Shown here in pieces: positions 1 to 8,758 of a stretch of DNA of 64,000 nucleotides. The position numbers and the translations under genes are program-made. The first letter of the stretch is position 1; every line of letters begins with the position of its first letter. The notes beneath the pieces are model-generated. The model saw only the letters and a program-made list of their open reading frames with translations, was not told the origin of the DNA and ran no database searches. Source of the DNA: an uncultured cyanobacterium (GTDB lineage: Bacteria > Cyanobacteriota > Cyanobacteriia > PCC-6307 > Cyanobiaceae); assembly GCA_903917565.1 (NCBI GenBank), contig CAIXBB010000016.1:1-64000 (forward strand). Reading direction: 5' to 3'.

Positions 1-91
1 AGGGCAACGTTGGAAACGGCCTGAGGGAAAGACCAGCTCCGGGGAGAACCCCTCAGTACCGGAAGCCAAGGTCCCTGGGACAGAAGCTCAC

Positions 92-124
92 CCCATTGCA
101 CCCGGAACTGCCGGATGCAATGGG
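92..124. repeat. Strong hairpin downstream of the VapC gene
   Basis: A 9-bp perfect inverted repeat (CCCATTGCA / TGCAATGGG) is extended inward by CCGG/CCGG around a short loop. It lies just past the stop of the minus-strand PIN gene and could end that transcript, but no T-run follows, so rho-independent termination is not certain. Nothing else is recognisable in bases 1-134. Confidence 0.4.
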
Positions 125-134
125 CGACAGACTC

Positions 135-584
135 CTAGGCCAGTGCCGGACTCAGGCCCAGGGCAACGGCGGCTTGCTGCATCCGCCCATCGAAGCTGGC
201 CAGTCGGGAACAACGGCTGTGGAGCGCCACCGCCAGATGCAGGGCATCACCGGCCCGCAGGCCGAGGGCTGGATCCTGCAGCAGTTCTGCCGCCTGACGG
301 AAGCGGCCACGGTCCAGCGAACGCAGTTCAACGCCGCTCTGCAGCAGTCGCTCGAACTGCTCTCCCGCAGCCTGGCGGGCCTGCGGGCGGAGGCCATGCT
401 GAAGCTGCTTGATGCCCAGAGCGCTGTGGGTCTCGGTGATCAGCCAGTCGCTGCTGATCAAGGGTTCGCGGCACTGCTCAAACCAGTCCAGCGCTTGAGG
501 GCTGCGTTCTTCTGGGGTCAGCATGGCGATGACCACGCTGGTGTCGAGATAGATCATGGATGGGCCAGCGTCACCATCGCTCAT
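135..584 (-). CDS. vapC: PIN-domain ribonuclease toxin, VapC family
   Basis: Predicted Mg-dependent ribonuclease toxin of a VapBC module. The 149-residue PIN domain shows the first acidic residue in IYLDTSVV, the conserved Glu in ITETHSAL, the third acidic position in RAGDALHLAVA and the final one in SFDGRM. The start used here overlaps the antitoxin stop by 14 bases; an internal Met at residue 10 (base 557), directly before IYLDTSVV, is an alternative. It is the second gene of a minus-strand pair, so toxin is translated after antitoxin. The target RNA cannot be read from the sequence. Confidence 0.85.
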   Translation of the reverse strand: MSDGDAGPSMIYLDTSVVIAMLTPEERSPQALDWFEQCREPLISSDWLITETHSALGIKQLQHGLRPQARQAAGEQFERLLQSGVELRSLDRGRFRQAAELLQDPALGLRAGDALHLAVALHSRCSRLASFDGRMQQAAVALGLSPALA

Positions 585-906
585 TGGTGCGGCATTCCTC
601 GATCACTGCTGGCGTGAGGGGCATGGTGGCCTGCAGCCGGCGCAGATCAGCGGCCAGAGCAGAGCGATCCAGCTGGCGCAGGGGCACCAGACTCAGCCGG
701 CCGTCGGGGCCAACGACGATCTCGATCTGATCGCCTTCCTGGAGCCCCGCCTGACGGAGGCAATCGGCCGGCAGTCGGACCGCCAGGCTGTTGCCCCAGC
801 GGCGGATCGCCTGCTGGAAGTGTCGGCCTGCGTCCGCTGATCGAGCTTGAGGCTGGGACTGTGCCAAGGAACCACCTCGGCCGATCACGGCCAATTGTAG
901 ATACAC
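571..906 (-). CDS. vapB: AbrB/MazE-type antitoxin paired with VapC
   Basis: Swapped-hairpin AbrB-like DNA-binding antitoxin. The motif RRWGNSLAVRLP, followed by the QEGDQIEIVV strand, is typical of MazE/VapB antitoxins. The C-terminal tail (about residues 70-111) would wrap the PIN toxin. The true start may lie inside the stated frame, because the conserved domain begins only at about residue 32; a GTG at base 888 is possible. The gene faces away from the hsd operon, so the 907-1100 gap probably carries divergent promoters. Confidence 0.8.
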   Translation of the reverse strand: MYLQLAVIGRGGSLAQSQPQARSADAGRHFQQAIRRWGNSLAVRLPADCLRQAGLQEGDQIEIVVGPDGRLSLVPLRQLDRSALAADLRRLQATMPLTPAVIEECRTNERW

Positions 907-1100
907 GACTCTACGCCCGGTTGGCGGCAGTCAGCGCTGCAGATGCCTCCGGCTCCAGCTGGTAAGGCATGGCGCCTCTCAGGGGCAGAGCGCACCGCCT
1001 CGGCCACTTGCCCTGCACAGCTTTGGTCGTGTCTGCCCGCACCCCAAAACGCCCGCACCGCAGGCAGACTCTCCAGAGCGCGGACCGACCTGATCCCTCG

Positions 1101-2912
1101 ATGCCCGACCAGGAGCACCTGGACGACTTCCTCGAAGCCCTGGAGCAGGCCGGCAGCCACGCCAAAAACCCTGCCCTGCGCGAAGCGCTCGGATGGGATC
1201 AGCCCCTCTACGAGGAAGTGAAAGCGGCCCTGGTGGCCAAGGGGATCGTGACCCGCGGCCGAGGCCGCAGCGACTCGGTGTCCCTGGTGGGCGCCGAGCC
1301 GGTGGCCCAGGCGGCGGCACCGGCCAGCAACGGCCGCAAGGCCAAGGCCGCCGGCAACGGCACCGCCAACCTGGGCTTCGAGGCCAAGCTCTGGCTCACG
1401 GCCGACAAGCTGCGCAACAACATGGACGCGGCCGAGTACAAGCACGTGGTGCTCGGCCTGATCTTCCTCAAGTACATCGCAGGCAGCTTCGAGGAGCACC
1501 GCGCCAAGCTGCTGGCAGGCGTTGGCGACTATGAGGGCGCCAACCCGGAAGACCCCGACGAATACAAGGCCGAGAACGTGTTCTGGGTGCCGGCCGAGGC
1601 CCGCTGGAGCCACCTGCAGGCCAATGCCAAACAGCCCACGATCGGCAAGCTCGTGGACGACGCCATGGTGGCGATCGAGCGCGACAACCCGCGCCTCAAA
1701 GGCGTGCTGCCGAAGGACTACGCCCGCCCCGGCCTTGACAAGCAGCGCCTGGGGGAGCTGATCGATGTGATCGCCACGATCGAGCTCACCGCCGCCAGCG
1801 AGGGCGAGCAGACCCATCGCTCGGTGGATCTGCTGGGCCGGGTGTACGAATACTTCCTCACCCGATTTGCGTCGGCTGAAGGCAAGAACGGCGGCCAGTT
1901 CTACACGCCGAGCTGCGTGGTGCGCTGCCTGGTGGAGATGCTGGAGCCTTACAAGGGCCGCATCTACGACCCTTGCTGCGGTTCCGGCGGCATGTTCGTG
2001 CAGAGCGAGAAGTTCGTGGAAAGCCACGGCGGCAAGCTGGGCGATATCTCGATCTACGGCCAGGAGAGCAACGCCACCACCCGCCGCCTGGCGGTGATGA
2101 ACCTGGCCCTGCGAGGCATCGAGGCCGACTTCGGCCCCGAGCATGCCGACAGCTTCCGCCGCGATCTGCATCCGGATTTGCGCGCCGATTATGTGCTCGC
2201 CAACCCGCCCTTCAACGACTCCGACTGGTTCCGCAAGGACGACGACGTGCGCTGGCAGTTCGGCGTGCCGCCGAAGGGCAACGCCAACTTCGCCTGGGTG
2301 CAGCACTTCATCCACCACCTGGCGCCGCAGGGCATGGCCGGCTTCGTGCTCGCCAACGGCAGCATGAGCTCCAACCAGAGCGGCGAAGGCGAGATCCGCC
2401 GCGCCCTGATCGAGGCCGACCTGGTGGACTGCATGGTGGCCCTGCCCGGCCAGCTGTTCTACAGCACGCAGATCCCGGTATGCCTCTGGTTCCTGGCGAA
2501 GAGCAAGGCTGCCGATGGCCAACGGGGCTTCCGCGATCGACGTGGGCACACGTTGTTCATTGATGTCCGCAAGCTCGGCACCCTGATCGATCGGGTGCAC
2601 CGGGAGCTCACGGAGGCCGACCTGGAGAAGATCAGCGGCACGTATCACCGCTGGCGAGGAGTCAGCGGCGCGGGCAGCTACGAGGATGTGCCGGGGTTCT
2701 GCAAATCCGCCACCACTGCCGAGATCGCTGCCCATGGACACGTGCTCACGCCGGGGCGGTATGTGGGGGCAGAGGAGGTGGAAGACGACGGCGAGCCGTT
2801 TGAGGAGAAGATGCCGCGGCTGGTGGCGGAGCTGGAGGCCCAGTTTGCCGAATCGGCCAAGCTGGAAGCAACGATCAGGGCGAATCTGAAGAGCATGGGC
2901 TTCCAGGCATGA
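1101..2912 (+). CDS. hsdM: Type I restriction-modification methyltransferase subunit HsdM
   Basis: N6-adenine DNA methyltransferase that modifies the host site in complex with HsdS. The SAM-binding motif [10 protein letters not shown] is at about residues 290-299 and the catalytic NPPF at 368-371, after the usual helical N-terminal domain ([14 protein letters not shown]). Residues 1-85 form an extra N-terminal segment that reads like a winged helix followed by an Ala/Lys-rich linker; most HsdM proteins lack this. The start MPDQEH was chosen because the upstream frame is low-complexity Arg/Pro sequence. Its TGA overlaps the next ATG, so the downstream genes are translationally coupled. The gene begins the restriction operon. 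Confidence 0.93.
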   Translation: MPDQEHLDDFLEALEQAGSHAKNPALREALGWDQPLYEEVKAALVAKGIVTRGRGRSDSVSLVGAEPVAQAAAPASNGRKAKAAGNGTANLGFEAKLWLTADKLRNNMDAAEYKHVVLGLIFLKYIAGSFEEHRAKLLAGVGDYEGANPEDPDEYKAENVFWVPAEARWSHLQANAKQPTIGKLVDDAMVAIERDNPRLKGVLPKDYARPGLDKQRLGELIDVIATIELTAASEGEQTHRSVDLLGRVYEYFLTRFASAEGKNGGQFYTPSCVVRCLVEMLEPYKGRIYDPCCGSGGMFVQSEKFVESHGGKLGDISIYGQESNATTRRLAVMNLALRGIEADFGPEHADSFRRDLHPDLRADYVLANPPFNDSDWFRKDDDVRWQFGVPPKGNANFAWVQHFIHHLAPQGMAGFVLANGSMSSNQSGEGEIRRALIEADLVDCMVALPGQLFYSTQIPVCLWFLAKSKAADGQRGFRDRRGHTLFIDVRKLGTLIDRVHRELTEADLEKISGTYHRWRGVSGAGSYEDVPGFCKSATTAEIAAHGHVLTPGRYVGAEEVEDDGEPFEEKMPRLVAELEAQFAESAKLEATIRANLKSMGFQA

Positions 2913-3328
2913 CCTCGAACGCCGACATCCGCTGGAAGCAACGCTTTCAGAACTTCGATCGTGCGTTCGTGCTGCTCCGCGATGCGCTGGAGAACGGTCC
3001 TGCCGCCCTCAACCCACTGGAGAAGGAAGGGGTGATCCAGCGCTTCGAGTACTGCTTCGAGCTCGCCTGGAAAACCATCAAGGACTATCTCGAAGAGGGC
3101 GGCTTCGTTTTCGGCGTTGTTACGCCGCGCCAAGTGCTGAAGGATGCCTATGCGGCCAGAATCCTGGAGGACGGGCAGGTGTGGATCGACATGCTCGACC
3201 ACCGCAATCTGCTGTCTCACACCTACAGCCCGGTTGTGTTTGAGCAGGCCGTGGAAGCCATCCACACCCGCTATCTTGCTGGCATCGCCCATCTTCACGA
3301 CTTCCTTCACTGGGAGGCGATGGCATGA
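2909..3328 (+). CDS. HEPN-type nucleotidyltransferase substrate-binding protein (HI0074-like), putative toxin
   Basis: A 139-residue all-helical protein of the HI0074/HEPN group. It carries an R-x4-H element at R99-H104 (RNLLSH), the signature expected of HEPN ribonucleases. The start overlaps the hsdM stop (ATGA) and its stop overlaps the following MNT gene. In characterised HEPN/MNT pairs the HEPN protein is an RNase toxin that the MNT partner silences by adenylylation. Here the pair sits between hsdM and hsdS, which suggests it either guards the restriction system or is defence cargo. Confidence 0.85.
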   Translation: MTSNADIRWKQRFQNFDRAFVLLRDALENGPAALNPLEKEGVIQRFEYCFELAWKTIKDYLEEGGFVFGVVTPRQVLKDAYAARILEDGQVWIDMLDHRNLLSHTYSPVVFEQAVEAIHTRYLAGIAHLHDFLHWEAMA

Positions 3329-3630
3329 AAGCGCCTCCTCTGGAGCCCGCGGAACTGGAGCTGGTGCGTTCGGTGTTCCGGCTGCATCCCGAGGTCACGA
3401 GCGCCATGCTGTTCGGCTCCCGAGCCAAGGGCACCCACAGCGAGCACTCGGATGTGGACCTGGCTGTGGCTGGCAACATTGAGCCGCTCCACGCCGAGGC
3501 GATCGCGGCCGAGCTGGAGGAGCTGCCGTTGCCGTATCGGTTTGACGTGCAATCCTTGGCTCACATTCAGCACCGCCCACTGCTGGAGCACATCCAGAGG
3601 GTGGGCATTCTCATCTATCCGGCCTCATGA
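3325..3630 (+). CDS. Minimal nucleotidyltransferase (MNT) antitoxin of a HEPN/MNT pair
   Basis: A 101-residue pol-beta-fold nucleotidyltransferase. The GSRAKG motif is at residues 31-36, the catalytic pair D43-x-D45 lies in SDVDLA and a third acidic candidate is D74. All catalytic positions are present, so it should be active. ATGA overlaps link it to the HEPN gene before it and to a 39-codon remnant after it. By analogy with known MNT antitoxins it probably adenylylates the adjacent HEPN protein. Confidence 0.87.
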   Translation: MKAPPLEPAELELVRSVFRLHPEVTSAMLFGSRAKGTHSEHSDVDLAVAGNIEPLHAEAIAAELEELPLPYRFDVQSLAHIQHRPLLEHIQRVGILIYPAS

Positions 3631-3746
3631 CAGTGATTCCTGCGATGGAGAGCTTCGCCTGTGAAGCGCGCTGCTTGTTCGCCGAGGTAGGGGAACTTGG
3701 GGTGGCCATCCAAGCCAACCTGAGGGGGCTTGGCTATGGCGGGTGA
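3627..3746 (+). pseudogene. 39-codon remnant resembling an hsdM 3' end
   Basis: A small frame starts with an ATG overlapping the MNT stop (ATGA) and ends with a TGA inside the first codons of hsdS. Its last 22 residues align without a gap to the last 22 of the intact HsdM: FAEVGELGVAIQANL then RGLGYGG, against [15 protein letters not shown] then KSMGFQA. It therefore looks like the tail of another hsdM allele left between the inserted HEPN/MNT pair and hsdS. It still supplies translational coupling to hsdS. The homology is inferred by eye. Confidence 0.65.
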
Positions 3747-5025
3747 ATGGAAGCGCACGTCACTCCGTGAAGCGGGTGTGACGTTGATTGACTGCGATCA
3801 CCGCACGCCTCCCGCTACCGTCAGCGGCTATCCATACGTTGCGATTCCGCAGCTCAAGGAAGGGCGAATCGTGCTCAACGATGTGCGCCGCATCTCGTCT
3901 GAGCACTTCGCTGAGTGGACGCGAAAAGCTAAGCCTCAGCAGCACGACGTGATTCTCTCCCGCCGCTGTAATCCGGGAGAAACGGCTTACGTCCCAGCGG
4001 GACTTGAATGTGCTCTTGGTCAGAACCTTGTTCTATTACGTGCTGACGGGAAGAAGTTGTTCCCGCAGTTCTTGCGCTGGCTTGTTCGCGGCGCAGATTG
4101 GTGGGAGCAAGTCGGCACTTTCATCAACGTAGGCGCTGTGTTCGACAGTCTCAAGTGCGCGGACATTCCGAACTTCAGCATGCCACTCCCACCTCTCCCC
4201 GAGCAAAAAGCCATTGCGGCGGTGCTTGGGGCGCTGGACGACAAGATCGAGTTGAACCGGCGGATGAACGCAACGTTGGAGGCGATGGCGCGGGCGCTGT
4301 TCCAGAGCTGGTTCGTGGATTTCGACCCTGTGCGGGCCAAACTCGATGGCCGGCAGCCTGTCGGCCTTGACCCAGACACTGCTGCCCTGTTCCCCGAGCA
4401 CTTGGAAGACTCACCGCTCGGACACATTCCCAAAGGTTGGTCGCCTGGGAAACTTGGAGACATTGGCACAAATTCACGACGTGGCGTCCTGCCCAACGAC
4501 ATTGCACCTAATACGCCCTACATTGCCTTGGAACACATGCCGCGCCGCAGCATCGCGCTCGGCGATTGGGGCGATTCCGCCGACGTGGCGAGCGGCAAGT
4601 CCACTTTCAGCAAAGGCGACATTCTTTTCGGTAAGCTGCGGCCCTATTTCCACAAAGTCGGCGTTGCACCGTTCGATGGCGTCTGTTCCACCGACATCCT
4701 CGTCCTCGTACCGAAAAGCCCTGAATGGTTCGGCTTCCTCCTTGGCCACACGAGCAGCGACGAACTGATTCAGTTCACCAATCTCGCCTCCACCGGAACG
4801 AAGATGCCGCGCACGAACTGGAGGGACATCAGTTCCTTCAAGGTCTCTTTGCCCCCAAAACCCATAGCCGCTGCCTTTACACACGAAATTCAACCGATGC
4901 TCGACCGCATCCAAGCCAACCTCCACCAGTCCCGCACCCTCGCCTTCCTGCGCGACACGCTGCTGCCGAAGCTGCTGAGCGGAGAGTTGAGCGTGGTGGA
5001 AGCAGAGCAGATGGTTTCCGCATGA
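3736..5025 (+). CDS. hsdS: Type I restriction-modification specificity subunit HsdS
   Basis: DNA-recognition subunit of the HsdR2M2S complex. It has two target-recognition domains (about residues 1-155 and 215-385). Each is followed by a conserved helical spacer: PPLPEQKAIAAVLGALDDKI after the first and RDTLLPKLLSGELS at the C terminus. About 429 residues is the usual length. ATG 3736 was preferred over an in-frame TTG at 3730 because the upstream remnant ends at 3746, giving a tight stop-start overlap. The recognition sequence cannot be predicted. Its TGA overlaps the next gene. Confidence 0.92.
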   Translation: MAGEWKRTSLREAGVTLIDCDHRTPPATVSGYPYVAIPQLKEGRIVLNDVRRISSEHFAEWTRKAKPQQHDVILSRRCNPGETAYVPAGLECALGQNLVLLRADGKKLFPQFLRWLVRGADWWEQVGTFINVGAVFDSLKCADIPNFSMPLPPLPEQKAIAAVLGALDDKIELNRRMNATLEAMARALFQSWFVDFDPVRAKLDGRQPVGLDPDTAALFPEHLEDSPLGHIPKGWSPGKLGDIGTNSRRGVLPNDIAPNTPYIALEHMPRRSIALGDWGDSADVASGKSTFSKGDILFGKLRPYFHKVGVAPFDGVCSTDILVLVPKSPEWFGFLLGHTSSDELIQFTNLASTGTKMPRTNWRDISSFKVSLPPKPIAAAFTHEIQPMLDRIQANLHQSRTLAFLRDTLLPKLLSGELSVVEAEQMVSA

Positions 5026-5972
5026 AGCATCTACGCAAGCTCGGTTCCCAGTTCAGCATCTCGTTGCCGCCAGACGAGGAAGGCTTCATTGGCCGAGAGT
5101 GTCCAGTACCCGAGTGTGAGGGTTACTTCAAACTCCAGCCAGGAACTGGTCTTAAGGGGGAGAACCACCCATGCCATTGCCCGTATTGTGGTCAGGGAGC
5201 AGGCCCGGATAAGTTCTTCACAAAAGCACAGCTCGAGTATGCAAAGTCAGTGGTGATGCATGAGGTCACAGGGGCAGTGTTGAAGGACTTGAAGGCCCTG
5301 GAGTTCAATCATCGCCCTCGAGGCACATTCGGGATTGGCTTCAGCATGAAAGTAACCGGCCAGCCAACGGCGATTCGCCACTACTGCGAACCCAAGCTAG
5401 AAACCGAAGTGGTGTGCGATAAATGTACTCTACGTTACACGATATACGGAGTGTTTGGCTTTTGCCCTGATTGTGCCGTTCATAACTCTCTGCAAATTCT
5501 GAACAAAAATCTCGAACTGGTCCAGAAACTCTTGGCGGTCGCGGAGGCACAAGATGCGCCAGCGGCGCAGCACCTGATTGAGAACGCACTGGAGGATTGC
5601 GTTTCAGCATTCGACGGTTTTGGCCGGGAGACGTGCCGAGTCTTCGCACCGAAGGCTGCAAAGCCGGAGAAGGCAGCGGAGATTCGGTTCCAGAACATCG
5701 CGGCTGCTCGCTACCGCGTGAAGGAGCAGTTCAGTGTGGATTTCGCTGCAACAGCGACGGCTGCGGACTGGGAGCATATCCTCTGTGCCTTTCAGAAGCG
5801 GCACTTGCTGGCGCACAAGATGGGCGTAGTAGACGAAGACTTCCTGTTGGCGACCGGAGATTCACCGACGTTGCTTGGACGTAAAATTTCAATTTCTGCC
5901 TCTGAGGTGCTTGATCTTGTGGCCCGACTGAAACACCTCGGAGCCGGGTTGTTCCGCTCACTGGAGACTTAA
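5022..5972 (+). CDS. Zinc-ribbon protein of unknown function in the restriction operon
   Basis: A 316-residue protein. It has an N-terminal Cys cluster (C-P-V-P-E-C, then CHCPYCGQG at about residues 28-65) and a second ribbon at about 130-155 (VVCDKCTLRY, GFCPDCAVH), so it probably binds two zinc ions. The remainder is helical and ends in a His-rich stretch (KRHLLAHKMG) that resembles an abortive-infection/HEPN-like C terminus. The start overlaps the hsdS stop (ATGA), so it belongs to the operon. I do not recognise the family; a defence or accessory role is inferred only from position. Confidence 0.7.
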   Translation: MKHLRKLGSQFSISLPPDEEGFIGRECPVPECEGYFKLQPGTGLKGENHPCHCPYCGQGAGPDKFFTKAQLEYAKSVVMHEVTGAVLKDLKALEFNHRPRGTFGIGFSMKVTGQPTAIRHYCEPKLETEVVCDKCTLRYTIYGVFGFCPDCAVHNSLQILNKNLELVQKLLAVAEAQDAPAAQHLIENALEDCVSAFDGFGRETCRVFAPKAAKPEKAAEIRFQNIAAARYRVKEQFSVDFAATATAADWEHILCAFQKRHLLAHKMGVVDEDFLLATGDSPTLLGRKISISASEVLDLVARLKHLGAGLFRSLET

Positions 5973-5974
5973 CA

Positions 5975-6085
5975 ATGATCCAACATCGACATTTCAGCAC
6001 TTTGCCCTGCACGCTCCCGCGGAAGCTCCTCTCAGTTGAGCTGCTAGTACCGGGCACGTATCGGATGATCAAGGATCCCGTATGA
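5975..6085 (+). pseudogene. 36-codon remnant resembling an hsdS 3' end
   Basis: A small coupled frame starts two bases after the preceding TAA and ends in an ATGA overlap with the ATPase gene. Its centre, [13 protein letters not shown], matches the HsdS tail TLLPKLLSGELSV of this operon at T, L, K-L-L-S, E-L and V. It looks like the 3' end of a displaced hsdS allele, in the same arrangement as the hsdM-like remnant at 3627. It may survive because it couples translation into the ATPase gene. The match is short, so this is an inference. Confidence 0.5.
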
Positions 6086-7317
6086 CTAGGGCGGCAGCCA
6101 AGACCAGTGCACCAGCACGGATCGAGTATCTCAAAGTGAGCAACTTCCGTGCCCTTCGTGACGTGGAGTTCAAGGACCTCACGCCGCTCACTGTGTTGCT
6201 GGGTCCAAACGGAAGCGGTAAGTCCACGGTGTTCGACGTGTTTGCTTTCCTGGCCGAGTGCTTCGAGTTAGGTCTGCGTCGCGCCTGGGACAAGCGCGGA
6301 CGGGCAAAGGAACTCAAGGCCCGAGGTGGCGAAGGGCCAGTAACGATCGAGATCAAGTATCGCGAGCCTGGCTTTCCGCTCATCACCTATCACCTGGCCG
6401 TCGATGAACGGGCGGGCGCCCCGGTGGTGGTGGAAGAGTGGTTGCGCTGGAAGCGCGGCAGTCATGGGCAACCGTTTCGTTTTCTTGACTACCGCGAAGG
6501 ACAGGGCCGTGCGGTCAGTGGCGAGCTGCCAGATCTGGAGGATCAGCGGATCGACACGCCGCTGAAGTCTGCCGATCTACTCGCTGTGAATGCCCTTGGT
6601 CAATTTGCCGAGCACCCGCGTGTGGCGGCGTTGCGCGATTTCATCACCGGTTGGTATGTCTCCTACCTCTCTTCTGACAGTGCTCGCGGCCAACCGGAAG
6701 CGGGGCCGCAGGACCGTTTGAGCCGCTCTGGCGACAACCTGGCCAATGTGATCCAATTTCTGGCCGAGCAGCATCCGCAGCCGCTGGAGCGGATCTTTGC
6801 TGTGTTGCGTCAGCGGGTGCCACGCATCGAGAGCGTCTTGTCCGAAACCATGCCCGATGGCAGGCTGCTGCTCCAGATCAAGGACGCTCCTTTTTCCCAT
6901 CCGGTGTTGGCCCGCTTTGCCTCCGACGGAACGTTGAAAATGCTCGCCTATCTGGTGATGCTCCACGATCCCTCGCCTCCCCCCTTCATCGGCATTGAGG
7001 AGCCTGAGAACTTTCTCCATCCGCGCCTGCTGCCTGAACTCGCCGAGGAGTGCCGCGCCGCCATCGCCCAGACCCAGCTCCTGGTCACCACCCATTCCCC
7101 CTTCTTTCTCAACGGCTTGCGGCCTGCTGAGGTGCGCGTGCTCTGGCGCGATGCACAGGGCTACACCCAGGCCCAGCGGGCATCGGATCTGCCGGGCGTT
7201 CAGGCTTTCGTGGCGGAAGGTGCCCTGCTCGGCCAGTTGTGGATGGAGGGCCAGCTCGGGGTGGGCGATCCACTGGTGAACCAAGGCGCCCCAACAAGGC
7301 CTCTGGCTGGGCGATGA
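6082..7317 (+). CDS. RecF/OLD-like AAA (ABC-type) ATPase, restriction-linked (RloA-like)
   Basis: ABC-class ATPase of 411 residues. Walker A is GPNGSGKST at about residues 37-45, Walker B is [13 protein letters not shown] at about 303-315, and the H-loop region [12 protein letters not shown] follows, as in RecF, OLD and the PARIS AriA ATPase. It has no long coiled coil. Its stop overlaps the DUF4276 gene by ATGA, so ATPase and partner form a two-gene unit. RloA/RloB-type genes (R-linked ORFs) occur inside type I restriction loci elsewhere. The likely role is an ATP-driven sensor that controls the partner nuclease, inferred from family and context. Confidence 0.82.
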   Translation: MTRAAAKTSAPARIEYLKVSNFRALRDVEFKDLTPLTVLLGPNGSGKSTVFDVFAFLAECFELGLRRAWDKRGRAKELKARGGEGPVTIEIKYREPGFPLITYHLAVDERAGAPVVVEEWLRWKRGSHGQPFRFLDYREGQGRAVSGELPDLEDQRIDTPLKSADLLAVNALGQFAEHPRVAALRDFITGWYVSYLSSDSARGQPEAGPQDRLSRSGDNLANVIQFLAEQHPQPLERIFAVLRQRVPRIESVLSETMPDGRLLLQIKDAPFSHPVLARFASDGTLKMLAYLVMLHDPSPPPFIGIEEPENFLHPRLLPELAEECRAAIAQTQLLVTTHSPFFLNGLRPAEVRVLWRDAQGYTQAQRASDLPGVQAFVAEGALLGQLWMEGQLGVGDPLVNQGAPTRPLAGR

Positions 7318-7937
7318 CCCTGGCCGGAAGTCATCTGGAACTCCTGGTGGAGGAACCTTCCATGGAAGCCTTCCTTCGTGCCCTGCTGCCGAGGCTGCTT
7401 CCTCAAGACCGCACTTTCGAGGTGCACCCGTTCCAGGGCAAGAGCGATCTGCTCGCCAAGCTGGAAGCAAGGCTGCGCGCCTATGCCAGTTGGATCCCTC
7501 CCGATTGGCGCCTTGTGGTGGTGGTCGACCGTGACGATGACGACTGCCATGCCCTCAAGCAGCATCTCGAAGCCATCGCCACACGCGCTGGATTGCGCAC
7601 CCGAAGTTCGGCAGGCAACGCCCACTGGCAGCTCGTCAACCGGGTGGCGATCGAGGAACTCGAAGCCTGGTTCTTCGGCGATTGGGAAGCGGTGCGGCAG
7701 ATCTATCCACGCACCACTGCCAACCTGCCCAGTAAACAGTGCTTTCGGGATCCTGATGCCATCGCGGGAGGCACCTGGGAAGTCCTCGAAAGAGTGCTTC
7801 AACGACATGGCTATGTCCCTGGGGGTCTGCGCAAGATCGAAACCGCGCGTGCGATCGGTGCCGTCCTGGATCCGCACCGCAGCCGATCCGCAAGCTTCAG
7901 GGCCTTTCATCAAGCCTTGGTTGAGGCTGTGGCATGA
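7314..7937 (+). CDS. DUF4276 family protein, TOPRIM-like partner of the ATPase
   Basis: A 207-residue protein that begins with [20 protein letters not shown], in which EEPSMEAF corresponds to the TOPRIM-like acidic motif VEG/EpsE. A second acidic strand reads [12 protein letters not shown] at about residues 63-75. These are the metal-binding hallmarks of OLD/RloB/AriB-type nucleases. The start is fixed by the ATGA overlap with the ATPase. With that gene it resembles two-component OLD- or PARIS-like defence systems in which the TOPRIM protein is the effector. Nuclease activity is predicted, not shown. Confidence 0.75.
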   Translation: MTLAGSHLELLVEEPSMEAFLRALLPRLLPQDRTFEVHPFQGKSDLLAKLEARLRAYASWIPPDWRLVVVVDRDDDDCHALKQHLEAIATRAGLRTRSSAGNAHWQLVNRVAIEELEAWFFGDWEAVRQIYPRTTANLPSKQCFRDPDAIAGGTWEVLERVLQRHGYVPGGLRKIETARAIGAVLDPHRSRSASFRAFHQALVEAVA

Positions 7938-7977
7938 ACGGCCTCACCGTTTCCATTGGCGGATCGTCCGCCCCCCC

Positions 7978-8403
7978 TCAGGACCCTGCCGGCACAAACA
8001 GGCGTGGCGCGAGATTGAGCTGCCGGATGCGCCGGATAAAGCCGCGATCGTCAAACGACGCCATCGACGCGCAACTGCGGCAGCTGGCATGGTGCAGCGC
8101 ATCGGCGAAGTCGAGCCCGCGGCGCACACCGGCCACGGCCTGCTCCAGGGCCGGCCGGTCTTCCGCCGTGACGCCGGGATGGGCCAGCAGGTGGTCGAAC
8201 ACCTGCAGCACCTGCTCCACCGGGAAGCCGTAGTACCCCCGCAGCACCCACTCCAGCTCCAGGGCCACCGTTTTGGCCAGGAACATCGGCTGGCCGGATT
8301 CAATCAGATCGCGGGCGGCCCGGCGCTGGCGTTCCGTGGCCGCATCGGCATCGTCATCCGCTACGAAGTAGCGGGCCAGCACATTCGTGTCCACGCCAAT
8401 CAC
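7978..8403 (-). CDS. vapC: PIN-domain ribonuclease toxin, VapC family
   Basis: A 141-residue PIN domain with all acidic positions: IGVDTNVLARY (residues 2-12), ALELEWVLRG, DFADALHHA and SFDDRGF. It is the second gene of a minus-strand pair and overlaps the antitoxin by ATGA. It converges on the DUF4276 gene with a 40-base gap, so it interrupts the run of plus-strand restriction genes between hsdS and hsdR. It is a predicted RNA-cleaving toxin with unknown target. Confidence 0.88.
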   Translation of the reverse strand: MIGVDTNVLARYFVADDDADAATERQRRAARDLIESGQPMFLAKTVALELEWVLRGYYGFPVEQVLQVFDHLLAHPGVTAEDRPALEQAVAGVRRGLDFADALHHASCRSCASMASFDDRGFIRRIRQLNLAPRLFVPAGS

Positions 8404-8648
8404 GGGCGCAGCAGGCTGGCGGGGTCGAAGTCCGCCGGCACGGATGGCCGGCTGGACCTGAGCAATCCGAACCCGCTCTCCGGCACTGGCTGCTCCGGCT
8501 TCCAGGGGCGCAGCTCGATGTGATCCCCCACCAACGTGAAACTCACGCGGCTGCCCCTGGCCAGCCCGAACTGCTGCCGCAACGCCTTGGGTATGGTCAC
8601 CTGCCCCTTGCTGGTGATCGAGCTGGTGACGGCATCGACAGAGTCCAT
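8400..8648 (-). CDS. vapB: AbrB-type antitoxin paired with VapC
   Basis: An 82-residue SpoVT/AbrB-fold antitoxin. The core SSITSKGQVTIPKALRQQFG is textbook for the family, and a C-terminal tail (about residues 50-82) would bind the toxin. Its stop overlaps the toxin start. A perfect 11-bp palindrome lies 25-35 bases upstream of the start and is a plausible autoregulatory operator. Confidence 0.9.
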   Translation of the reverse strand: MDSVDAVTSSITSKGQVTIPKALRQQFGLARGSRVSFTLVGDHIELRPWKPEQPVPESGFGLLRSSRPSVPADFDPASLLRP

Positions 8649-8672
8649 CGAAACTCGCTCCCGGGGTGGGTA

Positions 8673-8683
8673 TTACCTGGTAA
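8673..8683. promoter_or_regulatory. Palindromic operator candidate upstream of vapB
   Basis: TTACCTGGTAA is an odd-length perfect palindrome just upstream of the AbrB-type antitoxin. AbrB/VapB antitoxins normally repress their own operon by binding such dyads. No footprint evidence is available, so this is inference from position and symmetry. Confidence 0.4.
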
Positions 8684-8758
8684 GGCTAGCTGCAGGCGGC
8701 TTGCACGCGCATGCCTGCCCCGTTCAGGCACGCGCATGGGCCATCTGTCCTGTGGAGC

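Noticed and set aside
885-2741. 618-codon minus-strand reading frame opposite hsdM
   Set aside because: It is the mirror of an intact hsdM with all motifs; high GC keeps antisense frames open, and its product has no recognisable fold.
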